Shown in pieces: positions 21,711 through 32,866 of a DNA stretch of 64,000 bases. Below the pieces are notes generated by a model, which saw only the letters and a program-made list of their open reading frames with translations, was not told the origin of the DNA and made no database searches. The stretch's first letter is position 1, and each line of letters begins with the position of its first letter. A program made the translations under genes and the position numbers. Source of the DNA: Dendrolimus kikuchii (taxonomy: Eukaryota; Arthropoda; Insecta; Lepidoptera; Lasiocampidae); contig CM034401.1 of assembly GCA_019925095.2 (NCBI GenBank), positions 18,384,338-18,448,337 on the forward strand. Reading direction: 5' to 3'.

Positions 21711-22173
21711 CAGGGACGTAGCTACCGACGTATCAGCCGTGTCGATGATACGGGGCCCCCAGGCTGTCGGACCCCGAAAGTGCGTAAGCAAAAATTCTTA
21801 AAATGTTATCTACAATCATTTGTAGATAAATATTTTTTTTGAGAATAACTGCTGGGCCAACAGAAACGGCTAGCAGACTTGTCATTAATGTCTATAGAAA
21901 CAGAAAATTTAGAAAAACTGAAATCGTCTTCAGCTATGGTTGATTTGATAAATAAGTTTTCCGAAAAAAAGTCGAGAAAAGTGTATCTTTGATTTGAATT
22001 GTTCGTCTAACTTAGCTCCTAGAAGCATTAAGTATAAGTAATAACTTGTAATTAATATATAATCATTTTAATTTAATTTGAGTATTTTTTGTTTGTTTTA
22101 TAAAATATCCCCTTCCCTTGGGCCCCCTAACACATTTTGATATAGGGCCATTCTAAGGTAAGCTACGCCACTG
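21711..22173. mobile_element. hAT-like MITE, 463 bp
   Basis: The left end CAGGGACGTAGCTACC and the complement of the right end (CAGTGGCGTAGCTTACC) are near-identical terminal inverted repeats. A GGGGCCCCC-type block lies inside each end. Flanks GCTCTTAC and GCCCTTAT agree at 6 of 8 positions if the last base of the right end is shared, which fits the 8-bp duplications of hAT elements. No transposase frame. Confidence 0.55.
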
Positions 22174-22236
22174 CCCTTATTATCTATTCTAGAACATGAG
22201 TTTATACCGCTTTGAAACTGAAGAGGGAAAATATTC

Positions 22237-22291
22237 ATGTCGAATATTTCGACATAGATATGTTCAGACTCCATGTCGACTATTTCGACAT
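22237..22291. repeat. Two 19-bp palindromes 36 bp apart
   Basis: ATGTCGA-ATATT-TCGACAT (22237-22255) and ATGTCGA-CTATT-TCGACAT (22273-22291). The arms are perfect in both. Confidence 0.85.
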
Positions 22292-23372
22292 TGCGAAACA
22301 CTTGAAACTGCAATGAAGTTAGAGAATAGCGACCAATACATCGCTTGCTGGGTATTGAATAAATTAAACGTTCCCGGATACGGAACGACATTTGGATCGT
22401 TCACGAAACAATGGATACGATCGAAAGGACTGCCACTTACTAGGGGAGACAGCATTGTTCAGCAAGATTAATTTGTACTTCGGTACGGGGAATGCAGTGG
22501 TGGTTGAGAAAGAAGTCGTCAAAGTGATGGGGTTATTTTTGTAATGTAAGAGAAATTCTACTAATAGAATAAGGTTATTCGGTTTGTGGAATATGGACTA
22601 AAATGGCTGTCTGTTTATGAATGAATAAAGAACTGAAAACTTCTTTTAGTTCACCATAAATTTAAACCTAGATAATATAAATATTATTGAACATTGGGCC
22701 ACCTTATGAATCTTAAAGATCTGATTTGAACGTTCTGTTAATATTATGATGCTGATGGTTTTCTGAAGTTAGCTACAAAACAGATACCTCAGGTTTGTAT
22801 TTGTATCGCAAAGAGCGGTATAAAAATGTACATAGAAATATTGTAATCTGTATGAACATTACAGTACAGTTCATGTAATACTAACTTTAGGTCCTTGACC
22901 AACTAAAGTATTAAATATATAAATTAGTGTAAGTATGTATATTTAAATTGTACAGTCCTAGCGTTTTTTCTGCTCCACCTGCATCTGCAGATTAGTTAAG
23001 AATTTCTTTTAAGCTAGGTTGCCTGGAAGAGATCGCTCTTAGCTATGAGGCCGCCTGTTATTTTGCCAAGAAGTATTACAATTATGCATTTTGTTTTTGT
23101 AATTATTTATTTTGGTGAGCGATAGTGTGTTATCTAACATACGTCACAATTCGATATATCAATGAAGGTTTTCGAGGAAAACAATTAAGTCATTAATCGG
23201 CGTATTGTGAAGGCTTACGTAGCAGAGTCTATCAATTACTGTATTGCTATTGACAGGGCCGGACTATTAATCTATATTTGGCAACGATAAGTATGAAGCG
23301 AACAAGTCCTTTCTTGGTAGTTCATCAATTGGATTTGTTGCTTTATATAGCAATCGAAGAGCTATATTAAGT
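22292..23372. other. No gene; faint LINE tail
   Basis: AT-rich sequence. Around 23020-23060, GAGATCGCTCTTAGC and GAGGCCGCCTGTTATTTT recall a known insect LINE 3' UTR pattern. Too short to assign. Confidence 0.4.
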
Positions 23373-23734
23373 GATATTTGGACGTCGTTTTTTTACCGGC
23401 GGAAATACGCGTCAGGGGGAAAGGTTACGGCTGGTACGGTGTATGGAATTTCACCAGCATCCCCGCAGGTATGCTATTGCCACACCACGGTTTGGGATAT
23501 CCACTAAAACTCCTAGCCGACTCTCGATCGTCTATTGTCCGGGCTGTAAGCTCGCTTGCGCATTCACCTCCAGCCCGTACGGAGGACGGTCGGCCGCTTT
23601 ATCAGCTGGCCCCCGCATTTGTTAGCCGGAGAGCTGAGACTCTCGACTACCTCGGGTCTTACTTCGAGAAGAGAGGGGACGCGTATATCGGGTCCTCCGG
23701 CCTTTATATGCGAGGGATCCGGATATTTGGACGT
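23373..23734 (-). mobile_element. 5'-truncated R1-like LINE insertion with 13-bp target duplication
   Basis: The direct repeat GATATTTGGACGT lies at 23373-23385 and 23722-23734. The 336 bp between is clearly more GC-rich than its neighbours and starts with a T-run, so on the minus strand it ends in poly(A). The minus-strand text GGCTAGGAGTTTTAGTGG just before the tail resembles R1/SART-type LINE 3' ends. Overlapping frames here are remnants without a catalytic domain. Confidence 0.75.
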
Positions 23735-24464
23735 AATTATCCGAACCGGCATTAACTCACAAATTTGTTGAGCTAGTACACAAACAGATATAAAATAATT
23801 CATTGGTTTCCAGTTATAAGCTAAACAGGAACAGTATACAGTAGTGCTTAATTTAACATTATGCGATAATCATTGCGCCCCGTACTAGTTTTAAACTGTG
23901 TTACGGTAGAGTAAGTGCACGTTCCGTAAGTTAAAAATATCAAAAGAGAGATATTTGTTTCGAACTACCTTTGAAATAATTAGTAAGCACACAAAAAATA
24001 AGTTCGTACATTACCAATTAGATAGTATACGTAAAAATACAGAGACAGCAACATTATTTGTTACGTAAAAATAAATATACACATATATTATATTTATATT
24101 AAACATATAGATCTATTTTTTGCAGTATTGATAAATACATAATAACTATATTATAATATAGGTATAATATAATTAAATACATTTTTTTTATAAAGTATAT
24201 TAAAGATTAACATAAGATAAAGTAATATTTTCATCATAAGAATAAATAGAAATAGAAAGTCTTAATAGCTTTATTTGCATTTTAGTGGGAGTCGAATGAC
24301 CTTTTCTTATTGCAAAGCTGGCAAATAGGGAGATGGTGCAGCTCGTGGAAAGTGTATACATGGTTCGGTTCGTATATTTTTATTGTTGCAAATAGTCAAA
24401 TATTTTTTTCTTACAAACTAGCACATCGACACTATGCTACGATGAGCGGATCAACGAAAACCTA
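23735..24464. other. No gene seen
   Basis: AT-rich sequence with no recognised feature. Confidence 0.5.
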
Positions 24465-24845
24465 AGTGAGGTTTCCTTATTGCAAATCTGGCAAACAAAC
24501 ACACCTAATGGAAAATGGTTACCATCGCCTACAGGCGTTTGCAAAACCATTAACGAAGCCAGCAAGTTGACAGTCTTTAAGATGGGATAAAGAAGATAGG
24601 ATAGGGGAATAAGCGGACTTCCCTCCCTGCTTATGAAGAGGGTAACCCATCCGCGGGGGTGCCCTGAGTAAGAGTCAAACGTAGGGGTGTCGCAGACGTA
24701 ATGCTTATAGCTTAGTTCCTGTGGCACTCCATAAAAGCACACAGGAGAGGGGCACAGGTTAAATTTAGTAGGTAGTTTGACGGCGGACATACTCCGTCCC
24801 TCCGCTCGGCTATTATGATGGGCATACGGCCTAAACGAGAGCAAT
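24465..24845 (-). mobile_element. Repeat D, diverged copy
   Basis: On the minus strand a frame holding PSNYLLNLTCAPLLCAFM parallels RPSDYPLNLTCAPLRFCPTP in the plus copies at 36652 and 57949. It continues into a segment (TAATGGAAAATGGTTACCAT, CGCCTACAGGCG) that resembles the 3' part of SINE-A. This suggests repeat D and SINE-A share a tail, perhaps from one LINE lineage. Confidence 0.55.
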
Positions 24846-26364
24846 AAAAAATAACATTTGTTAAAATACAAAAAGCTGTCAAATCTAACATACCCACAAC
24901 ATAATCTTATATAATAAATATATATACATGAACAAATAATGTACATATGGAATTTATGTAACTTAAACACTATCTCCCGTTTTTGGGTTTGACCCAATGA
25001 TATATTAATTATCATAGATTACGTGGAAAATAGAAAAGAAATATACAACAGAAACAATTAATTTTATTAGTTGAATTTTCTTGTCTTCTCACAAACATTT
25101 GATTTCCTTGATTAGGATTTTATTTAGGGTCTTGCCGGCAATAGCAGGTACTTATTGTCAGTGCGGGATTATGGTTCTCGCATAATAATTAGCCTCCCTA
25201 GAGAGACACTATAAAGTCGAAGTGAGAATGATCTTTCGTCACTACACCCGCTTGCTTTTATATCCGAATAGTAATCACAACTACCCGCAAATATTACAAT
25301 AGTACAACAATAGCACTACTTCGAATAAATGTTATTAACACTACATAATCAACATGCCAAAAGTGCTGGTAACTATTTTCAGTGTACCTCCAGTACTAAG
25401 TGCAGAAGCAGTAAGTGTCACCAAGTTTGACCAACTTATACGTACATTAACGGTTGAATTCGTCACGTATTAGACCAAGTTAATAATTGCCAAGTCTCAC
25501 CTCGACGCAGTAACTCTCTTATCCTTTTGCACCCGCTCTGCGACAATTACGAAGCGCGTGCCGTGGAATGTAACAATGCAAAAGTTCCATACAGTGTGGC
25601 CAAGCTGAGTAGTATTTACGAACAAGTCGAGTAGTATGTGCGAACAAGTTAGGGTTGCTCTAAGATACTTCTTCTACTTGAATATTTAGGACTTGTTTTG
25701 TGGAACATGAAGTGGCGAGTTTTCTTTAGCTTTTAGCCTCAGATAAAATAAAAGTATAGACGGAGTCAACGTGAACAAAAGTGTCATATGTAGTGAAGCA
25801 TTTTTTAAAACTTGTTAGCGTAAACTTATGTAATATGTTTTGATCAGTTCTAGAACATGTGCTTACAACTCGCTTTTGAACGCCACAACATAGCCGGTTT
25901 TCGAGTTAACTTTCGTTACGCAGAGACAAGGTACTGGAATAATATTCCTCCGCCTAATAGAAATCAAATCTTAATGGGTTTAGAACGAAATGAAGGATAT
26001 TTTTAAAACAGTACCAACTCTCATAAGGCGAGTTAAGACACGATACATGTGGTATTTGATGTGATAATATAATTTATCTTTTTACTTTATAAATGTTCGT
26101 ATTTATTATAACATTTATTATTATGGACTTTTTATTTATGATCATTAGTTTTCCTATATATATTTATCTTATGTATACTGTTACTATGTATTATTTAGTT
26201 TTTATGCTTTGTAATAATGTAATGCTGCCGTGACGATACATTAAGTGTTCAGTGGAAAATCAGCGCTAGTTTTAACTGACCAGCATTGTGCTGAGACTGA
26301 TGCGCCTTTTAGGACAACTTTATTTATTTTTCATTTAGTTTTTTGTGTAATAATTAATTTAATG
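24846..26364. other. No gene; possible LINE 3' UTR at the end
   Basis: AT-rich sequence without a supportable gene. From about 26225, TCAGTGGAAAATCAGCGCTA and AGCATTGTGCTGAGACTGAT resemble recurrent LINE or repeat 3' sequences, but I cannot define an element. Confidence 0.4.
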
Positions 26365-26640
26365 TAATTCGTCACACGCGACCAGAAGGCTGGAGTCTAT
26401 TTCAATCAAAGTTTAAGCGTTGCTATACAACGTGACAACGCCGCCAGCCTTATGGGAACGTTTCCGATGAGTGACAGTGGTTTGGCACCAATAACTTATC
26501 TTTAGATATTTTCCTCTTTTTCACTTAGTTTTAGTTTTTATATTGTATAGTCTGTAGTTTATATTTCCGTTGATAATTATTGTAGTTTTATTAATATTAA
26601 AATTAATTATATTATTAGATTAATAAAGATGCAAATGTTT
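26365..26640 (+). pseudogene. LINE ORF2 C-terminal remnant with 3' UTR
   Basis: The frame 26380-26505 reads DQKAGVYFNQSLSVAIQRDN, AASLMGTFPMSDSG, and stops after ITYL. The SxAIQRxNAASxxGTxP pattern is one I recognise from C-termini of insect LINE ORF2 proteins. An AT-rich 3' UTR follows to about 26640. Upstream coding sequence is gone. Confidence 0.55.
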
Positions 26641-26952
26641 AATTATGGTAAAAACCAATTTAATAACCTTAATAATGTAATTTGTCTTATATAAATTTAC
26701 TTTCTTTCTAAGATACACGTGGTCTGTGTGATTAATAGTAGCTAATGTGTCCACGGGAAACCAAACCATCTTTACCCGTACTAATTCGATTAATTTAATT
26801 CGACTTAATACTGAGTTCTCGTAACATGTTACGGCACGATCGGCATCCTTTAGTCCGCTTCACTTTGAAAGTCCGAAAGTCCATCTTTCTATTAATGGTC
26901 TAAGCTTCTAGATAGCTATATAAATGTGAAATCGACTCTTATACCATTCATT

Positions 26953-27032
26953 CACTTGTCTTACCATTAGTAGAAATTTAGCTTAAACTGCATACGAGTA
27001 ATGGCAAATTTCTACCAATGGTAAGGCAAGTG
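26953..27032. mobile_element. 80-bp palindromic MITE, copy 1
   Basis: The left end CACTTGTCTTACCATTAGTA and right end CCAATGGTAAGGCAAGTG are inverted repeats, continued by GAAATTTAGC and GCAAATTTC. The whole element is nearly one hairpin. A second copy lies at 43485-43565. Confidence 0.7.
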
Positions 27033-27544
27033 TACGGTTTCTAAGACAGAAATTGGTCACTTGTTTGCATATACGAGTAAATAAGTTTGTATATTTTGTA
27101 GATGTGTTTCTTCCTTCTTTGAGGCTTTGAGAGTGAACTGATTGTCAGATAATATGAATGTGTAGTTTCGTTTATTTATTATTATTATAGTAAGTTGAGT
27201 GGTGCGATGATGATAATTACCCCGTTGTATCAGGTGATGTACCACCGGTGAGAGTTCATTGCTCAATCACCGCTGGAATTAGGCTCGACCACTTGAGTAC
27301 AAAATAAGACGATGAGATGTTGTACTCTCTATGTAATTATTGCTTAATCAATTTAACACTATACTTAAGACTATATATACATAAGTCTTAATTGCTACGT
27401 GAAAATATGTAAAAACCTAAACATGTTCATAGATGCCCCTCCGCAGGCTGTGTCTGTTTTCTGTATTGACAGATTTTAACTCGTAAATGAACTATTTGAA
27501 TTTACCCTTGCTAATTATGTAGCAATAAATTATTTTAAAATTCA
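27033..27544. other. No gene seen
   Basis: AT-rich sequence with no recognised feature. Confidence 0.5.
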
Positions 27545-27815
27545 AATTCGAAAGTTTTTATTCAAAATAAGTTCCACTGGAGAATACTTTTTAAAGGTCA
27601 TACATATAAGTTAAAATTTTATTATACTTCCTAGTATATGTACACCGCTTCTCAGCGTGTTCTTGCTGTTAAGGAAAAGAAGCGGCAAGAAACTCCCCAG
27701 CAATACGTCTAGCTAAAAAGTTATTAATTAAAACTTTTTTTTTAATAACTTTTATACTTTTCGAAAAATTAATGGAGTTGTAGCAAACGGTGCATAGTCA
27801 GCAAGAGTAAGACGC
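27545..27815 (-). repeat. Repeat G, copy 1
   Basis: Reverse complement of 38125-38400. Shared blocks include TCAAAATAAGTTCCACTGGA, GGCAAGAAACTCCCCAGCAA and ATTAATGGAGTTGTAGCAAA. Fragments occur at about 8625-8715, 40040-40080 and 61440-61505. Class unknown; a LINE or SINE 3' region is possible. Confidence 0.75.
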
Positions 27816-27891
27816 AATAAAGGGAAAGAAAAATATTATTATAGTTATAATAATGACATGACGTATTAAAATGTTATGCTGCACAGCTTGG

Positions 27892-28422
27892 CAAAAAAAG
27901 GATTCATTACCAAAGCTCTACATCCGTCCTTAATCTTAGGACCCAAATCTTCCAGAATGTCAGGTCATGGGGATGGACAAATTAATGGATCTCTATTATA
28001 CTTAGGACCCGAGTCTTCCAGAATGTCAGGTAACGGACATGGACAATTTAATGGATCTCCATTAAACTTAGGACCCGAGTTTTCCAGAAGGTCAGCTAAC
28101 GGACATGGACAATTTAATGGATCTCCATTAAACTTAGGACCCGAGTCTTCCAGAATGTCAGGTCACGGACATGGACAATTTAATGGATCTCCATTAAACT
28201 TAGGACCCGAGTCTTCCAGAATGTCAGGTCACGGACATGGACAATTTAATGGATCTCCATTAAACTTAGGACCCGAGTCTTCCAAATGTGAGGTCACGGA
28301 CATGGACAATTTAATGCTACGTGATATTAAATTGTCCATGTCCGTGACCTGACATTCTGGAAGATTCGGATCCTAAGTATATACGAGACAGATGTAGAGC
28401 TTTGGTAATGAATCCTTTTTTT
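27892..28422. repeat. 66-bp tandem repeat closed by an inverted copy (foldback minisatellite)
   Basis: Units begin TTAGGACCC at 27936, 28002, 28068, 28134, 28200 and 28266: exactly 66 bp apart, five full units and a partial sixth. After a 10-nt loop (GCTACGTGAT, 28315-28324) the inverse of the unit follows (28325-28377). Then comes the inverse of the left flank: AAGGATTCATTACCAAAGCT near 27898 pairs with AGCTTTGGTAATGAATCCTT near 28399. The arms are about 97 nt. Because 66 is divisible by 3, the units stay open as a 22-residue repeat in an ATG-led 158-codon frame (27876-28352). I do not consider that evidence of a protein. Confidence 0.9.
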
Positions 28423-29014
28423 ATTCGTAAGAATTTGATATTTGTAACAGGGTATACTTATGAAAGGGGTATACGTATTCAAATTTTAAAATCAGTTCAT
28501 TCCTAAAACCGTAATTAGTAAAAATCAACAGAAGTAGAATAATTATCGCTTTAAATTACTGATTTATATAAATACATTAGTATGGAGGATATTAGTTTAT
28601 ATATTTGTTTCATTCGTTTTTTATATGGTCACTGTTTAGTTACACTTGAGTACAAGGCAACCCTATGCATTCTTGGCCATCTAGTGCCAAGTTTGGTATT
28701 ATTGCGAAAATCCATCACGTACGCACAGGCAGCTGTTTAATACAGAGTGCATGTGTCGCTTCGTACGTGCAAGTCGTACGGTCATAATTGCTTCCTAAAC
28801 GTTTGTAAGTTACGTAGCATGGTGTACGATTAAACACGCTTAAGTGCAGTGAGAATTCGTGTTGTCTCGTCTAGGAATTTTATGTCAAGGTATAGAATTG
28901 TGTTGTAAACAGTAGGATGTGTTCATTATGCTGCTACGTTTGCTTAAACTTCTGAAGAAGTCTCGTTCTCTCGGCAGTTTAGAAGTTCTATATATTTACT
29001 TCTACATACATACA
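28423..29014. other. No gene seen
   Basis: AT-rich sequence with no recognised feature. Confidence 0.5.
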
Positions 29015-29114
<100 letters not shown>

Positions 29115-29239
29115 GTATATATATGTGTATATAAATATATATGGCTTGTAGCAACGCCAACGTCCTTGAAGATTTTTCGGGCGACAGCGAGATTTCCATA
29201 GATGCGGTCGTTTTTCAGATGCATTATTATTTTATTATT

Positions 29240-29535
29240 AATATAGTATTTAAAAAATAATACACTTATCCAAATTATTTATCTCTCTTTTATAAAGAAG
29301 TAGACTTATTATCCTGTTTGGAAAAAAATTTAAAGAGTAACATGAAATGTCGATGGTTTGGCTGCGATTTGGTCACTTTTTTCTTAACTTAAAATAACTA
29401 TACAAAAGTTACGAAAAAACAACGTAACGTCTCATATCGTAAAAAGTTATGCTAATTATTGATTAGTAAATACTAACGAAAAGTTGTTTCGTTTGCACCC
29501 CATTGTCGACCTTTTGCGGCAAGAGGAGCCATAAA
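29240..29535 (-). repeat. Repeat F, copy 3
   Basis: Reverse complement of 20835-21180. Blocks include TATCTCTCTTTTATAAAG, AACGTAACGTCTCATATCGT, CTAACGAAAAGTTGTTTCGT and TTGCACCCCATTGTCGACC. Confidence 0.7.
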
Positions 29536-29731
29536 TCACAATTGCATTCCGAATAAAGTTTTGTTTGTCTGTCTATCTATCTATCACGTTCGCTAACCAA
29601 AATCAGTAAGACTGTGTAGGTAATGGGTCCCTTAGAATAATAGACTGCTAACTAAAATATAATCGTCTGTGTGTATGTGAGTCACGGTTCTTTTAAGAAC
29701 AGATTAAAAAGTTAAGTTACATTATTTAACA

Positions 29732-29999
29732 CTAGCTGTGCCCGCGACTTCGTCCGCGTGAAACGTTTTTCGCGGAACCCCAATTTCAAAAGTAGTCTTA
29801 GTTACTCTTTATAACATCAGCTATCGGCCAATGAAAGTCCCGTCCTCAAAATTGGTACAGCCGTTTCAGAGATTAGTCGAAACATCCAGACAGACAAAAA
29901 TTCTAAAAATTGCATTTTCGGAATCTCCTGGTGCAAATTAACCCCCCTGATTTTTTTGACATGACAAACAGACACTTTAATTGTATTTATCGGTATAGA
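29732..29999 (-). mobile_element. Non-autonomous Helitron
   Basis: Plus strand A|CTAGCTGTGCCCGCGACTTC...TTATCGGTATAGA|T. The GCGACTTCGTCCGCG hairpin sits next to CTAG. The body has GTTACTCTTTATAACATCAG and CAGCCGTTTCAGAGATTAG, shared with the interrupted copy at 48820-49360. Confidence 0.8.
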
Positions 30000-30139
30000 T
30001 GATTGTACTACATAAAAGATTTTTAAGATTTATAAAAGTATATCAATTTTCTACCATTTTTTATAACGCTGGGGAAATGAGCTTACGCATCCCCTTGGAT
30101 CACAGGGAGGCTTTAAACTGAGGGTATATTGGACTTCCA
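30000..30139. other. No gene seen
   Basis: AT-rich sequence with no recognised feature. Confidence 0.4.
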
Positions 30140-30460
30140 GCGACCGGCTTTGCACACACCATCACTAAAGAAGGAGTTGTGAGATGCCGGCCGCCAGATT
30201 ACCCATTAAATCTACCACCCTTCTTCCGCGCCTTGGTGAAATGCCAAGGGGCGTGCATCTTACTTTTCTACCAGTTGTAAGCACTTGATAGCAAGTGGTC
30301 ATTGTCGCCCAGGGACATCTGCAACACCAAGGGAGGTTGCCCACCACGTTAAGACTTTAAATATCTGTTTACGCCCTTTTTGAAGAACCCCATATTGTAG
30401 CGCTCTGGGAGAACTGCAGGAAGGAGTTCATTTCATAGCTGGCTCACGTATGGCGTAAAG
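30140..30460 (+). repeat. Repeat D-like degenerate segment
   Basis: The plus-strand frame includes RPPDYPLNLPPFFRAL, parallel to RPSDYPLNLTCAPLRF at 36652. It is followed by GACATCTGCAACACCAAGG and, after 30380, AACCCCATATTGTAGCGCTC, which recalls the divergent SINE-A-like segments at 33237 and 43110. Highly decayed. Confidence 0.45.
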
Positions 30461-30617
30461 GAACGTGCGCCATGTACATTAGATGACTTCCAGGTGTCGA
30501 GGTGGAAGTGAAGTGTGAATGAACTCCCAAACGTCCCAAGTATACATATGATGTACAAACGAACAATTTGTATAAATATAATCTTCTTAATATCTTGCTA
30601 AATGTTGAATAGGTTCA

Positions 30618-30840
30618 CACACGCACATTATGTCCCCAAACTAAGTTACGCTTGTTATGGGTAATATACAACGAACAACTCTGGGACCCATCCCAGACTC
30701 CAGGACCGTAGTAAACATAGAAAAATTCGTTTACAAAATTTGCCATGTCAGGAATTGAAACCGCAACCTTCGCTTTCCAGTGAGCTAGGCCGGGAGTCGT
30801 AGCCGACTCAACCACAGAGGCTGTCTGGTAATATGTGAAC
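30618..30840 (-). mobile_element. SINE-B, diverged full-length copy
   Basis: On the minus strand a tRNA-like head (CAGCCTCTGTGGTTGAG, then GGTTTCAATTCC as box B) is followed by the family body (TTTACTACGGTCCTGGAG, CCCAGAGTTGTTCGTTGTAT). It matches 56481-56724 with many substitutions. Confidence 0.65.
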
Positions 30841-31351
30841 GAATGTAAATGACGATTGTATAAGGATTTCATTTTTTATCAAAATGTGTACGGAACCCTA
30901 GAAATAACTGAATGACCATATCGGGTCACATAAGTGGCAGCCGGCTTCAGTATCTGAAGCCAATCAACGCGGTTCATCTGTCCGGCACCAGATCCTATCA
31001 TATCGATTCGGATTGAGCCCACTTCACAATGGCGATGCATTGACGCCGCGTTTGTTGAATGCATTGTGAATTGTGCAATGCCGATAGTGGGGACATTGAC
31101 GAGAAGTATGTGACATACATCAAATGTATATTTTTATTTACGATCTGGTTCTATTGTATTTGATTCGTCATAAATATTTTTATGGCGTTTTTTTAATTCA
31201 GTTTCTCAGAAAAACATTCAATTTCTCATAATTATTTTTTTATTTTCTGCTGATCAAAATTTCCACTCAATAAATTGTCCGACTGTATATCTAAAAAATA
31301 AATAATTGAGCTGTCTCATTGATATAGTTTTATTTTGTTCACTCTATTTTA
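30841..31351. other. No gene seen
   Basis: AT-rich sequence with no recognised feature. Confidence 0.5.
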
Positions 31352-31584
31352 TCCTTACTAATATTATAATATCCTAATTCCTAATAATATAAACGCGAAT
31401 GTTTGTAAGAATGTATGTTTGTTACTCTTTCACGCAAAAACTACTGATTTTGATATAACTTTACAATAATCTAGCTTACACATCAGAATAACACATATGC
31501 TATAATTTATAAATATATAGTGTGAATTATCTAAAATATAACGATTTTCTATCACCACGCGGGTGAAACCGCCGACGCAGTTAG
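31352..31584 (+). mobile_element. Non-autonomous Helitron, decayed 3' end
   Basis: A|TCCTTACTAATATTATAATA at the start. The body is shared with 14928-15137 (CTCTTTCACGCAAAAACTAC, AATAACACATATGCTATAAT). The end GCGGGTGAAACCGCC...CAGTTAG|T has CTAG changed to TTAG. Confidence 0.65.
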
Positions 31585-32106
31585 TACTGAATAAAACATT
31601 AGCCATAAAATGAATATAATAAGCAAACTAAAAAACGAAAATAGATAGCTTATAATTAATTTATTATTCTGTGCAAATCTCCTACACACAATGCTTGTTA
31701 TATAAATTATTATATTTTAAAATATATCTTTATATCTAAATATTAAATCGACTCTGATCGACAAAATACCTTAGAGCTTGTAAGCTGTATACATAATTTT
31801 TCAAACAATGAAATTGTGCTAAAATTTACGAATGAGAAATAATAATAAAAGCGGCACGTTTACAACCGCACAGTATGCAGTGACCTTTAGTTCGTTATAC
31901 TGTTTTGTCAGTGTGGTGTGTCGTTTCAACCGGGCAGAGGTCCGCGGATTATCCGGGTCACAATGAATACGGAAAAACCGTGGTCCGGTTCATGTCATGC
32001 AAATGAAAACCGTACATGCATAATGTTCTCGTTTACAAGATGCCACTTTTATTATTGTGAACTACATACGAGTATTGTTTGAAATTATTTTAAGCGTATA
32101 GTAGAG
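31585..32106. other. No gene seen
   Basis: AT-rich sequence with no recognised feature. Confidence 0.5.
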
Positions 32107-32422
32107 TTTTTATCCGTGCAGGAACGCAAAAATAATACAATTTCCTGCGGCCGGGCGGCCTGTCGTAAGAGGTGACTTAATAACCCACAGCCCGGTGGTA
32201 GGGCATTTGCCCGACTGAATGGCTACCACCCCTGGTCTAAAGTATGTCGCCATAACAACCTTGAGTTGTGTTCCGGCATTAGTGACCAAGTTCCAGTCTC
32301 CCTTAAGAGAGCAGCAGCGCATTTGTAGTAGCTTTGGTGTTGTAAATGTCCATAGGCGATGGTAACCGCTTTCCATCAAGTGGGCCGTCTGCCTGTCTGC
32401 TGATCTCCTGCAATAAAAAAAA
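32107..32422 (+). mobile_element. SINE-A, full-length copy
   Basis: TTTTTATCCGTGCAGGAACG to CTCCTGCAATAAAAAAAA. The antisense strand is open for about 115 codons. Confidence 0.8.
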
Positions 32423-32586
32423 TGGTCTTGAGGGACTATGGGTAGAATACAATACAAATAAGTTAAGTTTTCTTTTATTGTTTTCGATTATATGTAATTT
32501 TATAATTGTTTTGTGAATACATTGAAAAAATTATTACGAATTAAAACATAAAAAATAAAATTAAATATATATATATATATAAATTA

Positions 32587-32795
32587 CTAGCTGACCCGAC
32601 AAACTTCGTACCGCCTCAGAATCAATAAATAAAAAAGCTGTTCCAAGTATTTTCTTCATATCTACTCACCTTTTAAACCTTCCCTGGACTTCCAACAAAT
32701 ACAAATCATTCAAAACCAAAATTAGCCAAATCAGTCCAGATGTTATCGAGTTTTAGCGACACTAACGAACAGCAATTGATTTTTATATATATAGA
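32587..32795 (-). mobile_element. Non-autonomous Helitron
   Basis: Plus strand A|CTAGCTGACCCGACAAACTT...TATATATAGA|T. The CTAGCTGACCC(C/G)(A/G)CAAAC start is a frequent lepidopteran form. No coding capacity. Confidence 0.7.
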
Positions 32796-32866
32796 TAAAC
32801 TAAAAATACGTTATATCTAACATGCTTTCCCATGACGTTTGATTTTCAAAGCGTTTTAAACACGTA

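Noticed and set aside
23378..23755. Overlapping frames of 71-125 codons
   Set aside because: All fall in the GC-rich truncated LINE insertion, where long frames are expected by composition.
24437..25015. 192-codon minus frame
   Set aside because: It joins repeat D to unrelated AT-rich DNA with no domain; chance fusion is more likely than a gene.
27936..28312. Possible CRISPR-like array
   Set aside because: The 66-bp units are contiguous with no unique spacers, and the organism is eukaryotic.
27876..28352. 158-codon open frame with a 22-residue repeat
   Set aside because: The frame is open because the unit is 66 bp; start and end lie in non-coding flank and inverted arm. No signal or domain supports a protein.
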